Positions 1-11,142 of a DNA stretch of 46,172 nt are shown here, piece by piece (positions within the stretch are counted from its first letter, which is position 1; each line of letters starts with the position of its first letter). The notes under the pieces are model-generated. The model did not search any database. It was not told where the DNA came from and worked only from the letters and a program-made list of their open reading frames with translations. Source of the DNA: an uncultured cyanobacterium (GTDB taxonomy: Bacteria > Cyanobacteriota > Cyanobacteriia > Cyanobacteriales > Microcystaceae); the NCBI GenBank assembly GCA_903887375.1, contig CAISPN010000105.1, forward strand, positions 1-46,172, written 5' to 3'. The translations under genes were made by a program, and so were the position numbers.

Positions 1-152
1 GAACATAGCCGAAATTTCTATTAGTCCATGCATATTCTTTTATTTTTAAAAACATATCATCTCATAATTTTGGTCAGGATTGATCACCACATTAAAATAT
101 TTTAGACCTAATACCCTTTTATATGTCTAAAATCTAGTTATAGAGATTAAAA

Positions 153-180
153 TAAGAGGGGTTATATATAACCCCTCTTA
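153..180 (-). terminator. Intrinsic terminator downstream of ssb
   Basis: A perfect 28-nt palindrome with a G/C-rich core (AAGAGGGG pairing with CCCCTCTT) lies 22 bp after the ssb stop codon. Read on the minus strand it is followed by TTTTAATC, a short U-tract, so it fits a rho-independent terminator for ssb. The remaining bases 1-152 are AT-rich and I see no gene in them. Confidence 0.75.
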
Positions 181-202
181 ATCTAAATTGATTTTGTAGG
201 CC

Positions 203-655
203 TTAGAAAGGCAAATCTTCTTCTTCAGTTACTTCACTAGGTGTCTTCTCAGTCCTATTTGGTTCAAAGCTCGCTGAAGTTATTGGCAATGGCTCACTTG
301 GAGAAAATGTTTTCTCAGCAGAAGAAGGAGTATAACTTCCAGTTGAATCAATTCCCCCATTGATACCATAGACTCGTGAGGCAATCATTTCGGCTTTTTT
401 TTCTTTAAAACCTTCAGGGTTGTCATAGGTTTTGATGGAAAGACGCCCTTCAATGACTACTTGATCATCGAGATGATACTTTTCATTGATCTCATTGGCT
501 AAACTACCCCAGCCTACGACTTTGAGTAGATTACTATCTTCAGGACGAGTTCCAGGAAATTCGACCATCATTTCTGTAACGGGAGTCTGACTTTCTTGAG
601 TGTAACGTAGCTCGGGACTGCGAACGATTTTGGCTAGTAAAACAAAACTATTCAT
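203..655 (-). CDS. ssb: Single-stranded DNA-binding protein
   Basis: The product is a 150-aa SSB that coats single-stranded DNA during replication and repair. The N-terminal ~100 residues form the OB fold, starting MNSFVLLAKIVRSPELR and containing the VVGWGSLAN and VVIEGRLS segments typical of bacterial SSB. A Ser/Thr/Pro-rich linker follows, then the acidic tip EEEDLPF, the C-terminal peptide that recruits partner proteins. The ATG at 655 is preceded by AGGAG at a good distance, which fixes the start. The gene lies 13 bp after the sugar-nucleotide pyrophosphorylase gene on the same strand, so the two may be co-transcribed. It is short, like other cyanobacterial SSBs, but complete. Confidence 0.93.
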   Translation of the reverse strand: MNSFVLLAKIVRSPELRYTQESQTPVTEMMVEFPGTRPEDSNLLKVVGWGSLANEINEKYHLDDQVVIEGRLSIKTYDNPEGFKEKKAEMIASRVYGINGGIDSTGSYTPSSAEKTFSPSEPLPITSASFEPNRTEKTPSEVTEEEDLPF

Positions 656-668
656 TGTGCTTTTTCTC

Positions 669-3188
669 CTAAAAAAGACCTTGTGTACGCTGAATAAATG
701 TATGTATATTCTGTCGATAAGTTTTCATGAACTGTTCCGTCCATTCACGATCTTCACTATTGACATAAAGGTGAACTACAGGATGTTGAGCATCTGGTAG
801 AATCAAAACCCAATTGTCATTATGAGGATTGGTGATCTTTACCCCATCATTGAGTTCAAGATTCTCTGGTGATTTGGTTTCAATCAGATGACGCATGAGA
901 GCGCCTTTTACCTTACTAGGACAGTTAAGCTGAGTATGACGATGGTGAACTCGAGGTAGTTCAGATCTGACTTGAACTAATGAGCGCTCCTGTATGGTGA
1001 GCATTTCTAATAGTTTAGCAATACTAAACATAGCATCAAAACCAGGATGTAGTCTAGGGAAAATAAAACCTGTTTCACTACTACCACCGAGTACTACATT
1101 AGGAAGGGAATGAGCGGCTTCCATCAGAGCGCTTGAATTGGCTTTAGTGCGAAAAACATTGCCATCATGACGTCTGGCAATCTGCTCAACTGCGCTAGAG
1201 GCATGAACAGGTACTACAACTGAATGACGCGGCTCGGCAGTAAGTACCATATCCACCATCAAGGCAGTCAACATCTGTCCTCTGATGGGCTGTCCTACCT
1301 CATCTACCAGAATGAATTGCTCCCCATTAGCTGAAACTTGAACGCCTAGATTGGCCTTAAGAGCTTCTATTACTTGACCTAGTTGAGCCAATAGAGTTTC
1401 TCTTTCGTCATTGGAAATTGGAACAGGACGCAAACTGGCATTGAGCACGACAGCATCGCACCCAAATTGAGCTAATAATTCAGGTAAGACCGCTCCAGAT
1501 ACGCTGTAGGCATAGTCTATGACAATTTTGGAGCCGCTATTGCGCACAGCCTCAACATTAAGCTGAGTTTGAAAACTCTCCCGATAAATTTCGGTAACCT
1601 GTGATGGGTAAGCAACAGAGCCAATATCTTGTACTCTGACTCTTCTAATATCTTCTTTGAAGTAAGCCCCTTCTATTTTTTTCTGTTTAGATTTGGAAAT
1701 ATTGATCCCGTTTTCATCAAAAAATTCGACCAATATATCATCAGGGCGTTCTGGATGAACCCTGACATGAAAACCACCAACAACATCAAGTCTTGGTGTC
1801 ATGGTACGAGATATGGGAATGGCAGTTGATTCAAGATTTTGAATATGAATACCAACTGACATCAAGCCAGAGATCATTGAACGAGTGACCATGCGCGAGA
1901 CTGTGCGCTGATCTCTTGAAACCACTACATGAGAACCAGGTTTAAAGGTAGAACCATAAGATGCCCCTAATTTAACTGCAAATTCCGGGGTAATGTCTAT
2001 ATTAGCCAAGCCTGAGACGCCGCGCTCACCAAAGAGGCTTTTGCGGGCGGTATTGCCCCAAATCAAGTTGATATTGAGTGTAGCTCCAGCTTCAATTCTT
2101 TTGCCGGGCCAAATCTTAATTCCTCCACTGATTTTAGACTCTTCACCTACCACACAAAGTGGGCCAATCACAGCCCCCTCTAAAACCTCCACTCTTCTTT
2201 CTATGCGGGTTCCCCTAGCTACTACGCAGGATGCTAAATAGGCTTCTTCACCAATAGTCACACCATTCCAAATAATCGATTCTCTGAGATTGGCATGAGA
2301 GCCAATAGTCACATGATCTCCTAAAACAGTTCCCGCTTCTAAAGTTACGTAAGCCCCAATACGACAATGATCTCCTATAAGCAAAGGAGGATGCAATTTG
2401 GCACTAGGATCAATATAAGTATTCTTCCCAACCCAGATATTGGGACTTTTTTGACTATAGTTTCCCCAATCTAAATTTACCTTGCCTTGAAGGGCATCAT
2501 ACTGCGCTCCTTTATAAGAGTCCAGATGTCCGACATCACACCAGTAACCTTCAGCTACATAGCCATAGATAGGTTCTCCCTTTTCTAAAAGAAGAGGAAA
2601 TAAATCTGTAGAAAAATCACATTCCTGTTGGAATGGGAGATAATCCAAGACCTCTGGTTCTAGTATATATATACCGGTATTGACTGTATCCGAGAAAATC
2701 TCACTAGTAGAGGGTTTTTCTAGAAAACGTTTAATCTTGCTGTCTTGATCCGTAATAACCACACCAAATTCCATCGGGTGTGGTACGCGAGATAAAACTA
2801 AAGTGGCTTTGGATTGCTTTTGACGATGAAATTCAATAGCCGCTGAGAGGTCAAAATCAGTAATGCTATCTCCACTAATTACTATGAACGTATCATCTAA
2901 TAGCTCTGCTATATTTTTAACACAGCCTGCAGTGCCAAGTGGCTGATCTTCTTCAACTGAATATTTTAGTTTGACCCCAAGTTCTTCCCCATTTTGAAAA
3001 TAATCCTTAATAGAATCAGGTAGATAGTACAAAGTAACAATTACTTCTGTAATCTTGTGTTTTTTCAAGAGATTGATAATATGTTCAGCTATGGGCTTAT
3101 TTAAAATTGGCACCATTGGCTTGGGAATCTCACAGGTCAATGGTCTCAAACGAGTACCTGATCCTCCTGCCATCAATACTGCGCGCAT
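669..3188 (-). CDS. Nucleotidyltransferase fused to phosphomannomutase-like domain (mannose-1-phosphate guanylyltransferase type)
   Basis: An 839-aa, three-part protein. Residues 1-235 form a sugar-1-phosphate nucleotidyltransferase with the signature [11 protein letters not shown] at 8-18. Residues ~250-360 form a left-handed beta-helix of hexapeptide repeats. Residues ~375-839 are a phosphoglucomutase/phosphomannomutase-like domain. The architecture and length match cyanobacterial proteins annotated mannose-1-phosphate guanylyltransferase, which would supply GDP-mannose for surface polysaccharide. An open frame extends upstream to 3254, but I chose the ATG at 3188 because AGGAGAG lies just before it and the nucleotidyltransferase motif begins there. 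The mutase part lacks recognisable catalytic motifs: the phosphoserine loop position reads FHVRVHP near residue 474, and the metal loop reads ANGEQ near 620-624. The second activity is therefore doubtful, and the true sugar and nucleotide specificity cannot be read from sequence. Confidence 0.85.
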   Translation of the reverse strand: MRAVLMAGGSGTRLRPLTCEIPKPMVPILNKPIAEHIINLLKKHKITEVIVTLYYLPDSIKDYFQNGEELGVKLKYSVEEDQPLGTAGCVKNIAELLDDTFIVISGDSITDFDLSAAIEFHRQKQSKATLVLSRVPHPMEFGVVITDQDSKIKRFLEKPSTSEIFSDTVNTGIYILEPEVLDYLPFQQECDFSTDLFPLLLEKGEPIYGYVAEGYWCDVGHLDSYKGAQYDALQGKVNLDWGNYSQKSPNIWVGKNTYIDPSAKLHPPLLIGDHCRIGAYVTLEAGTVLGDHVTIGSHANLRESIIWNGVTIGEEAYLASCVVARGTRIERRVEVLEGAVIGPLCVVGEESKISGGIKIWPGKRIEAGATLNINLIWGNTARKSLFGERGVSGLANIDITPEFAVKLGASYGSTFKPGSHVVVSRDQRTVSRMVTRSMISGLMSVGIHIQNLESTAIPISRTMTPRLDVVGGFHVRVHPERPDDILVEFFDENGINISKSKQKKIEGAYFKEDIRRVRVQDIGSVAYPSQVTEIYRESFQTQLNVEAVRNSGSKIVIDYAYSVSGAVLPELLAQFGCDAVVLNASLRPVPISNDERETLLAQLGQVIEALKANLGVQVSANGEQFILVDEVGQPIRGQMLTALMVDMVLTAEPRHSVVVPVHASSAVEQIARRHDGNVFRTKANSSALMEAAHSLPNVVLGGSSETGFIFPRLHPGFDAMFSIAKLLEMLTIQERSLVQVRSELPRVHHRHTQLNCPSKVKGALMRHLIETKSPENLELNDGVKITNPHNDNWVLILPDAQHPVVHLYVNSEDREWTEQFMKTYRQNIHTFIQRTQGLF

Positions 3189-3276
3189 ATCACCATCTCT
3201 CCTGCTCTCTTTTGGGACTGTTGCTTTTCCTTTAAGTATAGGCGAAACTTCCAAGAGGGTAATCTTTGTTCTCTAC

Positions 3277-3298
3277 AAAAAAATGGGGTTGCCCCCAT
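3277..3298 (-). terminator. Intrinsic terminator of rbp
   Basis: On the minus strand a 6-bp stem (ATGGGG with CCCCAT) closes a GCAA tetraloop and is followed at once by seven T residues. It lies about 30 bp after the rbp stop codon and upstream of the pyrophosphorylase start at 3188, so it separates the two transcripts. Confidence 0.8.
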
Positions 3299-3327
3299 CA
3301 TTGTTACTTACCTAATACAGATAGAGC

Positions 3328-3621
3328 TTAGTAGCGTCTACTTTGGCGATTACCAAAACTCTCTCTGTTGTTATTATTCTCACGAGGTTTAGCTTGATTG
3401 ACTTTCAAAGCTCGTCCCATCCATTCAGCTCCATCTAGAGCAGTGATGGCTTTATCTTCTTCGGTCGCCGATTCCATTTCGACAAAGGCAAATCCGCGTA
3501 CACGACCGGTCTCACGGTCAGTGGGGATATTGACTCTCTTGACTGAACCATACTCAGCAAATACTGATTGCAACTCTTTCTCTGTAACTTCGTAAGACAG
3601 GTTTCCTATGAAAATTGACAT
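3328..3621 (-). CDS. rbp: RRM-type RNA-binding protein (cyanobacterial Rbp)
   Basis: A 97-aa protein with a single RNA recognition motif. RNP2 reads IFIGNLS at residues 3-9 and RNP1 reads RGFAFVEM at about 42-49. The tail after the RRM is short and rich in Asn, Arg and Ser (ending SRRY), as in the small cyanobacterial Rbp proteins that bind single-stranded RNA. Several family members are cold-induced through a long 5' leader. The leader here could be up to ~140 nt, since the gap to moeA is 143 bp, but I see no proven cold element. GGAGA lies 8 nt before the ATG. The gene has its own intrinsic terminator and looks monocistronic. Confidence 0.92.
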   Translation of the reverse strand: MSIFIGNLSYEVTEKELQSVFAEYGSVKRVNIPTDRETGRVRGFAFVEMESATEEDKAITALDGAEWMGRALKVNQAKPRENNNNRESFGNRQSRRY

Positions 3622-3764
3622 TATCGTCTCCGTTGATGATTGTATATGTGGAGATTTCGGAGAGAATCTAAATTTGGACTAAACGGAAAAAACCTTTCAA
3701 TACTAATGATCGAATCTACTACCGACACATACTCTACTTACAAAAGTTTAACACATATCAATAT

Positions 3765-4991
3765 CTAGTGTTCAGATAAAAGCAAGACTTGGACATTTTC
3801 ACCAGCATCTATAGACTTACAGCCCAATGGTATTATAGCCAAGGCATTAGTTTGAGATAAATGGATTAAATTAGCTGAGCTTTGGCTATCTCTGCTGAGA
3901 GTAAATTGGGGAAATCCATCAACTATTTCTAACTGGCCGCAAAGATAGGTTTCTCTTTTACCATCACAGGTCAATGTTGAGTTGGCACGTGCTTTGAGTA
4001 TTGGCAGTTGATGTGTTTTATTTTCTTTGGCCAATTTTTTAAGAGCGGGAGTCAATAAACGCCAAGCTATAACCATAGCAGAGACGGGATTGCCAGGAAT
4101 TCCGAAATAAAGCTTTTGTCCATTGTCAAAACTAGCAACTGTCAGAGGTTTTCCAGGTTTAATAGCAACTGAGTCAATCAATATCTGAGCGCCTAATTGA
4201 GTCAAAATACTTTCTACATAGTCATAGTCTCCGACTGATACCCCACCGGTTGAAATAACTAGATCGCTTTGATCTAGAGCTTGGGTTATCTTCTGTTGTA
4301 ACTTATCAACTTGATCGGGTACAATCCCTAAACAGATTGCCTCACAGCCACACTTCTGCACGTAGGCGGCTAAAGCATATTGGTTAGAATCTATTATTTC
4401 TCCGAGCTTTAAATTAGATCCTGGTTCTTTGAGTTCATCGCCTGTAGAAAATATAGCTACCTTTGGCTTTCTATATACATTAACGTTGGATAACTGCGCC
4501 AGCGCGAGCAGAGGTATATCTTGGGGTGTTATTCTATGGCCTGCTTGAAGCAGTGGTTCTTTGGCTTTGTAATAATCACCTTTTTTTCTGACAAAAGCAC
4601 CTTGGCAAGAAGGTGAAGAGAGGATAAATACCTGCTGGGATTTTCTTTGAGTTTGTTCTTGGATGACTATAGTATCAGCTCCAATAGGTAGAACTGCGCC
4701 AGTAAAAATGCGAGCTGCCTCTCCTTTAGAGATACTTTGTTGAGGGGCTTTACCTGCGGCAATTTCTTCAACTATTTTGAGGCAAACTGGTTCAACCGTA
4801 TGTTTTACATCCTCATAGATCACCGCATAGCCATCCATCGCTGAATTATCCCAATAGGGAAAATCAAATTCACTGGCAACTTCTTGTGCTAAAACATAAC
4901 CTGCACACTGATTTAGATCCAGTTTGATTGTCCCCTGGATAGGTTTGAGCGCTTGAAGGATCAGCTCTTCGGCTTGCTGGACTGGGATCAT
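3765..4991 (-). CDS. moeA: Molybdopterin molybdotransferase MoeA
   Basis: A 408-aa enzyme that inserts molybdate into adenylylated molybdopterin in the last step of molybdenum cofactor synthesis. Family motifs are all present: DNSAMDGYA near the N-terminus, IFTGAVLPIGADTIV, FSTGDEL, TGGVSVGDYDYV in the MPT-binding domain, and PGNPVSAMV. The length fits the family. The start is ATG with the usual MoeA N-terminus (IPVQQAEELIL). It lies 13 bp downstream of the RNA methyltransferase gene on the same strand, suggesting co-transcription without an obvious functional link. No other Moco gene is in the window. In cyanobacteria the cofactor serves mainly nitrate reductase. Confidence 0.93.
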   Translation of the reverse strand: MIPVQQAEELILQALKPIQGTIKLDLNQCAGYVLAQEVASEFDFPYWDNSAMDGYAVIYEDVKHTVEPVCLKIVEEIAAGKAPQQSISKGEAARIFTGAVLPIGADTIVIQEQTQRKSQQVFILSSPSCQGAFVRKKGDYYKAKEPLLQAGHRITPQDIPLLALAQLSNVNVYRKPKVAIFSTGDELKEPGSNLKLGEIIDSNQYALAAYVQKCGCEAICLGIVPDQVDKLQQKITQALDQSDLVISTGGVSVGDYDYVESILTQLGAQILIDSVAIKPGKPLTVASFDNGQKLYFGIPGNPVSAMVIAWRLLTPALKKLAKENKTHQLPILKARANSTLTCDGKRETYLCGQLEIVDGFPQFTLSRDSQSSANLIHLSQTNALAIIPLGCKSIDAGENVQVLLLSEH

Positions 4992-5004
4992 ATTATTTTA
5001 TTAG

Positions 5005-5778
5005 TTAGCTATTTTGTTGTCGTTGTCTCTCATAGAGCAAAATAGCAGAAGTGATTGCTACATTGAGTGATTCTACAGCAGGACTTAAGGGTAATCTCAC
5101 CGATTGGTCTGCTATTTGTATTAATTCTTGAGACAGTCCAGCGGCCTCATTACCCAAAAGTAGCAAAGTTGGTTGTCTTAAATCAAGTTCCCAATATAGT
5201 TTTTGAGCTCCAGGAGTAGTTGCCACAACCTGTAAACCTTGGGCTTGATAAAATTTTACAGTTGTAACTAGATCTTCGCAACTTTGACAAGCCAATTGAA
5301 AACAGGCACCAACTGAAGAGCGTAGAACCTTTGGCTGATCGAATCTTGCGCAATTTTTACTCAAAAAGAGACAGTCTACTTCGCAAGCCAAAGCAGTCCG
5401 CATGATAGTACCTAGATTACCAGGATCTTGAATATTTTCTAGAACTAATCCCAATTGCAAATTAGCAGGTACAGTTCGTACTAGTTGTGATTTTCTGATG
5501 GTAGCTATGACCCCATCGGGATTAACAGTTGTCGCTAGAGAACTTAGTAAATCAAGATCTACTAGTTCCAATCTTTGCGCTAATTGAGAAAGAGAAAGCC
5601 AAAGCTCTGGATTTTTCTGTTGCCAATTTTGGCTGTAGCATACGGTCTCAAGAGGGCAATTAGCTAAGCAGGCAGCCTCAATCAAGTTAGTGCCCTCTAA
5701 AAGGGCCAGCTCGCTAACTTTGCCCTGTCGCAACTTACGAATCTCTTTAATTAAAGGATTATGTAAACTTGTCAACAT
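5005..5778 (-). CDS. TrmH/SpoU-family RNA 2'-O-methyltransferase
   Basis: A 257-aa SPOUT-superfamily methyltransferase. The N-terminal ~100 residues resemble the RNA-substrate-binding domain (HNPLIKEIRKLR). The C-terminal catalytic domain carries the three SPOUT motifs: ENIQDPGNLGTIMRTA, LLLGNEAAGLS and LPLSPAVESLNVAI, which form the SAM-binding knot. It probably 2'-O-methylates a ribose in 23S rRNA or tRNA. The exact nucleotide (RlmB-like or another) cannot be inferred. The gene follows tRNA-Leu by 35 bp on the same strand and precedes moeA by 13 bp. Confidence 0.88.
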   Translation of the reverse strand: MLTSLHNPLIKEIRKLRQGKVSELALLEGTNLIEAACLANCPLETVCYSQNWQQKNPELWLSLSQLAQRLELVDLDLLSSLATTVNPDGVIATIRKSQLVRTVPANLQLGLVLENIQDPGNLGTIMRTALACEVDCLFLSKNCARFDQPKVLRSSVGACFQLACQSCEDLVTTVKFYQAQGLQVVATTPGAQKLYWELDLRQPTLLLLGNEAAGLSQELIQIADQSVRLPLSPAVESLNVAITSAILLYERQRQQNS

Positions 5779-5813
5779 TGTTTTAATTTTATCTAGGCTA
5801 ATTTAGCCTTTAA

Positions 5814-5897
5814 TGCGGAACCCGGGACTTGAACCCGGAAGTCCTTGCGAACACTAGAACCTGAATCTAGCGCGTCTACCAATTCCGCCAGTTCCGC
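5814..5897 (-). tRNA. tRNA-Leu (anticodon CAG)
   Basis: An 84-nt tRNA reads on the minus strand. The acceptor stem pairs GCGGAAC with GTTCCGC, with A as discriminator. The D-arm region contains TGGTAGACGC. The anticodon stem CTAGA/TCTAG closes the loop TTCAGGT, giving anticodon CAG. A long class II variable arm (GTGTTCGCAAGGACT) is present, as expected for leucine, and the T-arm contains GGTTCAAGTCC. No CCA is encoded at the 3' end, so it must be added enzymatically. Confidence 0.96.
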
Positions 5898-5940
5898 AGA
5901 TTAACTGGATTTCAATCATAACTAAATTCTAGGATAGAAG

Positions 5941-8900
5941 TCAATAGATACCGAATCCCCCTCCCCCTGGAGTTTCAATCACAAAAACATCACCCTCTTT
6001 AACTTCCACCTGGGCGCAACCAGGTAAAATTTCAATTTCCCCATTAGCTCTTTTGAGCCAATTGCGACCGGTTGCTCCACTTTGTCCTCCAGAGAGACCA
6101 AAAGGGGGCACTATCCGGTTACCAGAAACTATCGCAGCTGTCATTGTTTGGCGAAACTCTATTTCACGGATAACTCCATTGCCTCCTGTGTATTTCCCAG
6201 CTCCTCTACTGCCATATCTAATGGCAAAATTCTTAACTAAAACTGGATAGCGCCATTCTAAAACTTCAGGATCGCTCAGACGAGAGTTGGTCATGTGAGT
6301 TTGCACTGCATCAGTTCCAGCAAAATCTGGACCTGCACCTGAACCATTACAAATCGTCTCATAGTACTGGTATTGCGCATTGCCAAAGGTGAAATTATTC
6401 ATAGTAGCCCCAGAATCTGCCAGAATACCTAGCGCGCCATAGAGACTATTGGCTATAGCTTGGGATGTTTCCACATTCCCTGCTACTACAGCGGCAGGAT
6501 AAGTAGGATTGAGTAAAGAGCCAGATGGTACAATAAGTTCGATTGGTTCAAGGCAGCCGGCATTAAGAGCAATTTCATCGCTCAAAAGTGTCCGAAAAAC
6601 GTAGAGCACTACAGCTTTGCAAATAGACAAAGGCGCATTTAAGTTATTGTTCTGTTGAGCTGATGTACCGGTAAAATCAATTGTGGCTTTGCGCTCTTGC
6701 TGATCAATAGTTATAGATACTTGAATTTGCGCTCCCGCATCAAGAAAATAGGTGAATTTTCCATTTTTCAACAAGGAAATAGATTTGCGTACTGATTCGG
6801 CTGCCTGAGCTCTTAGCCCACTCATATACTCTTGCACCTTCTTTAGACCATAGCTGTCAACCAAGCAGAGTAATTCATTGACTCCGAGCTGATTAGCTGC
6901 AATTTGCGCTTGCATATCTGCAATATTTTGAGATGGATTACGTGCTGGATAAGGCCCACTAGCAAGAATCTGTATTAATCGCTCCAGTTGAAAATGTCCA
7001 GATTTAACTAATAGTTCGTTATCAAAAAGTATTCCCTCTTCTTCAACAGATTTGCTAAAAGGTGGCATTGAACCAGGGGTGATCCCACCTATATCAGCAT
7101 GATGCCCGCGAGAAGCAACATAAAAAATTGGCTCATCTTCCTCTAACCCAAAAATAGGAGTAATGACTGTGATATCAGGTAGATGAGTACCCCCATTGTA
7201 AGGATTGTTAGAAACATAGACATGACCTTTGAGCAATGGTTTACCTGAGCTAATTAAGCTGCTGACACTTTCACCCATTGAGCCTAGATGAACGGGAATA
7301 TGGGGAGCATTGGCAATTAGTCTACCCTGCTGGTCAAAAATGGCGCAAGAAAAATCTAAACGCTCTTTGATATTGACTGAGTAACTGGTATTTTGTAAGG
7401 TGATGCCCATTTCTTCGGCAACTGTTTGTAAACGATTGCTAAAAATCTCTAGCTCAATTGGATCAAATGCTGTTTTGTTAGTTTGCAGTTCTTGCTGGAT
7501 TATTTCTAAATTTCTAGTAAGCAGCAGATGCCCATAGCTGTTAATTTGAGCTATCCATCCTATTTCAATTACATTGGTTCCAGTTGGCTCAATGATCAAA
7601 GCTGGACCTATTATCGTTTGATAAGGACATAGATCGCCTCGAAGAAATACTGGGGCGCTTTGCCAACTGCCTTGACTATATAACTTTACTTGGGAGATAG
7701 GCTCTGCAGGTTGAGAAATAGTAACTTGTGATTGTTCTATTTGCTGGCTTGAACCAATAGTTTCTACTGATACAGATTCAACCATTAGTGACTTGCCTGG
7801 CATTATAAAGCCGTACCTTTGTTGATAGATTTGCTCAAATTGGGCTTTCATTGAATCCACCAAATCCAAAGATACAGCTAGAGGAGTATCAGTACCTTCA
7901 TAGCGCAGATAACCCTTAATTACAGTTTGAATTCTTTCTGGGTTTATTCCCTGGCTAGATATCTCCTGATATCCATAGCTGGTCAACTGCTCTATAGTCT
8001 GCTCTAGTTTAGGAAGCAGCTCTTGAGTTAGGGGAGATTCAATTGCTCTTTGCTCAATAGTGCTAATATCAGCTAGGCCAATGCCATAGGCTGACAATAC
8101 ACCAGCATAGGGATGTAGAAAAATATGTTTAATTCCCAGCAATTGAGCAATCAAACAGGCATGCTGACCACCAGCGCCGCCAAAACAACAGAGCGTATAT
8201 TCACTCAAATTGTAACCACGCGAGAGGGAAACTTTCTTAATGGCACTGGCCATTTTATCAATGGCCAGTGTTAGAAAACCCTCGGCAAGTTCTTCAGCGG
8301 TTTTTAATGTGCCGCTTTGTTCGTAAATTTCTTGAGCTAGTTGGCTAAATCTCTTCTGAACTACCTGAGGATCTATTGGTAAATTTCCCTCTTTGCCAAA
8401 GACCATCGGAAAAAAATCAGGCTGTAACTTACCGAGCATCACATTACAGTCGGTGATAGTCAATGGTCCATTTTTTCGATAGCAAGCAGGGCCAGGATCA
8501 GCTCCAGCAGATTGAGGGCCGACTCTATAACGTCCTCGGGCAGTATCAAATGAAATAATTGAACCGCCCCCTGCAGCTACGGTGTGGATTGACATCATCG
8601 GTATCCTCAAACGAATACCTGAAATTTCGCTTTCTAGAGTTCTTTCATATTCACCGTTGTAGTGAGAAACATCGGTAGAAGTTCCTCCCATATCAAAGGC
8701 AATTATTTTAGCTAAACCAGAAGTTTTGACAGCTCCAACAATGCCACCAGCAGGTCCAGAAAGAATACTATCTTTGCCCCGAAATCTTGCAGCTTTGGTG
8801 AGGCCGCCATTGGACTGCATAAAGAAAATTTTTGAGAGTGTTTCTTCTTGCTGACCACCAAGCTCACTAACAAACACGTCAATGTAACGACTTAAAATTG

Positions 8901-9573
8901 GCGAAAGATAGGCATCAACGACCGTAGTATTGCCACGGGAGATTAGTTTCATCAAGGGGCTAACCTGATGAGAAAGGGAAATTTGACTAAAGCCAATTTT
9001 TTTAGCAATCTTGCACATTTGTAGCTCATGCTCTGGGTAAAGATGAGCATGCAGAAAAACAATTGCGCAGGAACGAATGCCATTTTTATAAGCTAGCTTG
9101 AGAGATTGCCAAATTTGCTCCTGGTGTAATGCCAACAATTGTTCTCCTTGGCAACTATAGCGCTCTGGGACCTCAATGACCTGCTCGTAGAGCAATTCAG
9201 GAAGAAGAATATCTCGGGCAAAAATATTGGGTCTATTTTGATAGGCAATGCGCAGAGCATCTCGAAATCCCTTGGTAATCAACAACAAGACACGCTCTCC
9301 TTTGCGCTCTAGAAGAGCATTGGTGGCGATAGTTGTGCCCATCTTGATAGTTGAGATTTGATCGATGGGGATCTCTTGACTATCTGTAAGTCCTAGAACA
9401 TCTCTAATTCCCTGAATAGGAGCAGATTTATAGCGCCCGGGATTTTCTGAGAGAAGTTTGTGAAGAATAATTTTTCCGCTGGGATCTTTGGCTACTATAT
9501 CGGTAAAGGTACCACCTCTATCTATCCAAAATTGCCAAAGTTTATTTCCTTCAATCAAATCAGCTTTTGACAT
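5941..9573 (-). CDS. 5-oxoprolinase (fused hydantoinase A/B type)
   Basis: A 1210-aa protein joining the HyuA-like and HyuB-like domains found in eukaryotic and bacterial ATP-dependent 5-oxoprolinases. It cleaves 5-oxo-L-proline to glutamate with ATP. The N-terminal half has the actin-like ATPase motifs [34 protein letters not shown] and [10 protein letters not shown]. The C-terminal half (from about residue 695) begins [15 protein letters not shown] and includes [25 protein letters not shown] and the GGGGFG end typical of HyuB. Full length fits OPLAH proteins. A hydantoinase-like substrate cannot be excluded, but the single-chain A+B form favours 5-oxoprolinase. It is divergent from murA across a 156-bp gap. 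Confidence 0.88.
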   Translation of the reverse strand: MSKADLIEGNKLWQFWIDRGGTFTDIVAKDPSGKIILHKLLSENPGRYKSAPIQGIRDVLGLTDSQEIPIDQISTIKMGTTIATNALLERKGERVLLLITKGFRDALRIAYQNRPNIFARDILLPELLYEQVIEVPERYSCQGEQLLALHQEQIWQSLKLAYKNGIRSCAIVFLHAHLYPEHELQMCKIAKKIGFSQISLSHQVSPLMKLISRGNTTVVDAYLSPILSRYIDVFVSELGGQQEETLSKIFFMQSNGGLTKAARFRGKDSILSGPAGGIVGAVKTSGLAKIIAFDMGGTSTDVSHYNGEYERTLESEISGIRLRIPMMSIHTVAAGGGSIISFDTARGRYRVGPQSAGADPGPACYRKNGPLTITDCNVMLGKLQPDFFPMVFGKEGNLPIDPQVVQKRFSQLAQEIYEQSGTLKTAEELAEGFLTLAIDKMASAIKKVSLSRGYNLSEYTLCCFGGAGGQHACLIAQLLGIKHIFLHPYAGVLSAYGIGLADISTIEQRAIESPLTQELLPKLEQTIEQLTSYGYQEISSQGINPERIQTVIKGYLRYEGTDTPLAVSLDLVDSMKAQFEQIYQQRYGFIMPGKSLMVESVSVETIGSSQQIEQSQVTISQPAEPISQVKLYSQGSWQSAPVFLRGDLCPYQTIIGPALIIEPTGTNVIEIGWIAQINSYGHLLLTRNLEIIQQELQTNKTAFDPIELEIFSNRLQTVAEEMGITLQNTSYSVNIKERLDFSCAIFDQQGRLIANAPHIPVHLGSMGESVSSLISSGKPLLKGHVYVSNNPYNGGTHLPDITVITPIFGLEEDEPIFYVASRGHHADIGGITPGSMPPFSKSVEEEGILFDNELLVKSGHFQLERLIQILASGPYPARNPSQNIADMQAQIAANQLGVNELLCLVDSYGLKKVQEYMSGLRAQAAESVRKSISLLKNGKFTYFLDAGAQIQVSITIDQQERKATIDFTGTSAQQNNNLNAPLSICKAVVLYVFRTLLSDEIALNAGCLEPIELIVPSGSLLNPTYPAAVVAGNVETSQAIANSLYGALGILADSGATMNNFTFGNAQYQYYETICNGSGAGPDFAGTDAVQTHMTNSRLSDPEVLEWRYPVLVKNFAIRYGSRGAGKYTGGNGVIREIEFRQTMTAAIVSGNRIVPPFGLSGGQSGATGRNWLKRANGEIEILPGCAQVEVKEGDVFVIETPGGGGFGIY

Positions 9574-9652
9574 AATGCTGTTGGAACTCTAGGATAATTT
9601 GTTAATTAATTCTTTGATTTTGAGAAATCTAATCAATTTTCTCAAAAAAAAT

Positions 9653-9681
9653 TTGTCACAGACCATTGTAGGATGTAAAAT
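9653..9681 (+). promoter_or_regulatory. Sigma70-type promoter of murA
   Basis: A -35 box TTGTCA (9653-9658) and a -10 box TAAAAT (9676-9681) are separated by exactly 17 bp. Transcription would start near 9688, leaving a ~42-nt leader before the murA ATG at 9730. Predicted from consensus only. Confidence 0.6.
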
Positions 9682-9729
9682 CTTAAGCGAAATTGATATT
9701 CGAATCACGTACCTTTTAGAAAAAGCCCT

Positions 9730-11052
9730 ATGACCCCTCCTTCAACAATAATCGAAGAAAACCAGCCAATTTTAGAAATTTATGGCAAATCTCAACTCAA
9801 TGGAGAAGTAGTTATCAGTGGAGCCAAAAATTCTGCGCTGGTTATTATGGCAGGGGCTTTGCTCTGTCCTGAGGATTGCCATCTGGACAATGTCCCTTCT
9901 TTAGCTGACATTGAAAAGATGATCCAAATCCTAGAGTCTCTCGGTCTGGAAATTACCAGAAAAGGACAGACATTGGAAATCAATGCCAAAAATATTACCG
10001 AGGTTTCTGCTCCCTACGATTTGGTTTCCCAAATGAGGGCTAGTTTCTTTGTCATAGGGCCACTTCTTGCAAGGATGGGTGTTGCGCATATTCCCCTACC
10101 AGGAGGCTGTGCAATTGGCGCAAGGCCTGTGGATCTCCATGTAAGGGGGCTCCAAGCAATGGGCGCTGAAGTAATCATAGAACATGGTATCGCCAGAGCT
10201 TATATCAAAGGAAGCCATAAAAGATTAACCGGTACGAAAATTTATCTAGATTACCCCAGTGTTGGCGCAACAGAAACGCTAATGATGGCTGCCACCTTGG
10301 CCCAGGGTGAAACTATCTTGGAAAATGCTGCCTGTGAACCGGAAGTAATTGACTTAGCTAATTTCTGCATAGCTATGGGAGCCAAAATCAAAGGAGCAGG
10401 AACCAGCACCATCATTATTTCAGGCGTTGATTCCCTCCATAGTGTTAAATACAGTATTATTCCTGATCGCATTGAGGCTGGTACCTTCTTAGTAGCAGGT
10501 GCAATTACCCAATCCGAGCTTTCTCTCTATCCTATTATTCCTGAACATTTAGCTTCAGTGATTGCCAAACTAGAAGCTATTGGACCTAAGGTGATCATAG
10601 AGGATTTTAATAGATTGAAAATTCTGCCAGCTCCTTTGAAGGCTACCGATATTGAAACCCTTCCATTTCCAGGCTTCCCTACCGATATGCAGGCTCAGTT
10701 TATGGCCTTGCTAACTTTAGCTGAGGGAAATTGTGTAGTTACGGAAACTGTTTTTGAAAATAGAATGCGCCATGTCGCTGAACTGCAAAGAATGGGGGCT
10801 AACATTCGAGTCAAGGGCAATCACGCCATCATTCAAGGCGTACCTTTTCTCAGTGGAGCTCCACTAATGGCAACTGATTTGCGCGCATCTGCAGCCTTGG
10901 TGCTCGCTGGACTCGCTGCCGAAGGAAAAACTACCATACAGTGTCTTCAGCACCTTGACAGGGGTTATGACGATTTAGAGGGTAAATTGCAGAAAGTTGG
11001 AGCAAAGTTAAGTCGTATTAATGGAGTAGCCGGCGTTCGAGTTCCATCTTAA
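9730..11052 (+). CDS. murA: UDP-N-acetylglucosamine 1-carboxyvinyltransferase MurA
   Basis: A 440-aa enzyme that transfers enolpyruvate from PEP to UDP-GlcNAc, the first committed step of peptidoglycan synthesis in the cytoplasm. It has the family's N-terminal signature [15 protein letters not shown] and the active-site loop [13 protein letters not shown], with catalytic Cys127 (the fosfomycin target). [15 protein letters not shown] and [15 protein letters not shown] complete the EPSP-synthase-like fold. The N-terminal ~15 residues before the fold are slightly long, and no strong ribosome site precedes the ATG, so a somewhat later start is possible. The gene has a consensus promoter and ends at a strong terminator shared with psbK on the other strand. 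Confidence 0.96.
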   Translation: MTPPSTIIEENQPILEIYGKSQLNGEVVISGAKNSALVIMAGALLCPEDCHLDNVPSLADIEKMIQILESLGLEITRKGQTLEINAKNITEVSAPYDLVSQMRASFFVIGPLLARMGVAHIPLPGGCAIGARPVDLHVRGLQAMGAEVIIEHGIARAYIKGSHKRLTGTKIYLDYPSVGATETLMMAATLAQGETILENAACEPEVIDLANFCIAMGAKIKGAGTSTIIISGVDSLHSVKYSIIPDRIEAGTFLVAGAITQSELSLYPIIPEHLASVIAKLEAIGPKVIIEDFNRLKILPAPLKATDIETLPFPGFPTDMQAQFMALLTLAEGNCVVTETVFENRMRHVAELQRMGANIRVKGNHAIIQGVPFLSGAPLMATDLRASAALVLAGLAAEGKTTIQCLQHLDRGYDDLEGKLQKVGAKLSRINGVAGVRVPS

Positions 11053-11074
11053 TCAACAGTCTCCCACTAAAAAT

Positions 11075-11119
11075 AAAAAGCCTCTCCGTCAACCCTATTG
11101 GGTATGGGAGAGGCTTTTT
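11075..11119. terminator. Bidirectional intrinsic terminator between murA and psbK
   Basis: A 13-bp perfect stem (11075-11087 with 11107-11119) contains GCCTCTCC/GGAGAGGC flanked by A5 on one side and T5 on the other, so it can work on both strands. A small inner stem (ACCC/GGGT) sits in the loop. It lies 22 bp after the murA stop and 23 bp after the psbK stop. Confidence 0.9.
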
Positions 11120-11142
11120 AGCAGAAAAAGATAAAAAATATC

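Noticed and set aside
3189-3254. 22-residue N-terminal extension of the pyrophosphorylase
   Set aside because: The Shine-Dalgarno sequence and the conserved nucleotidyltransferase motif both point to the ATG at 3188.
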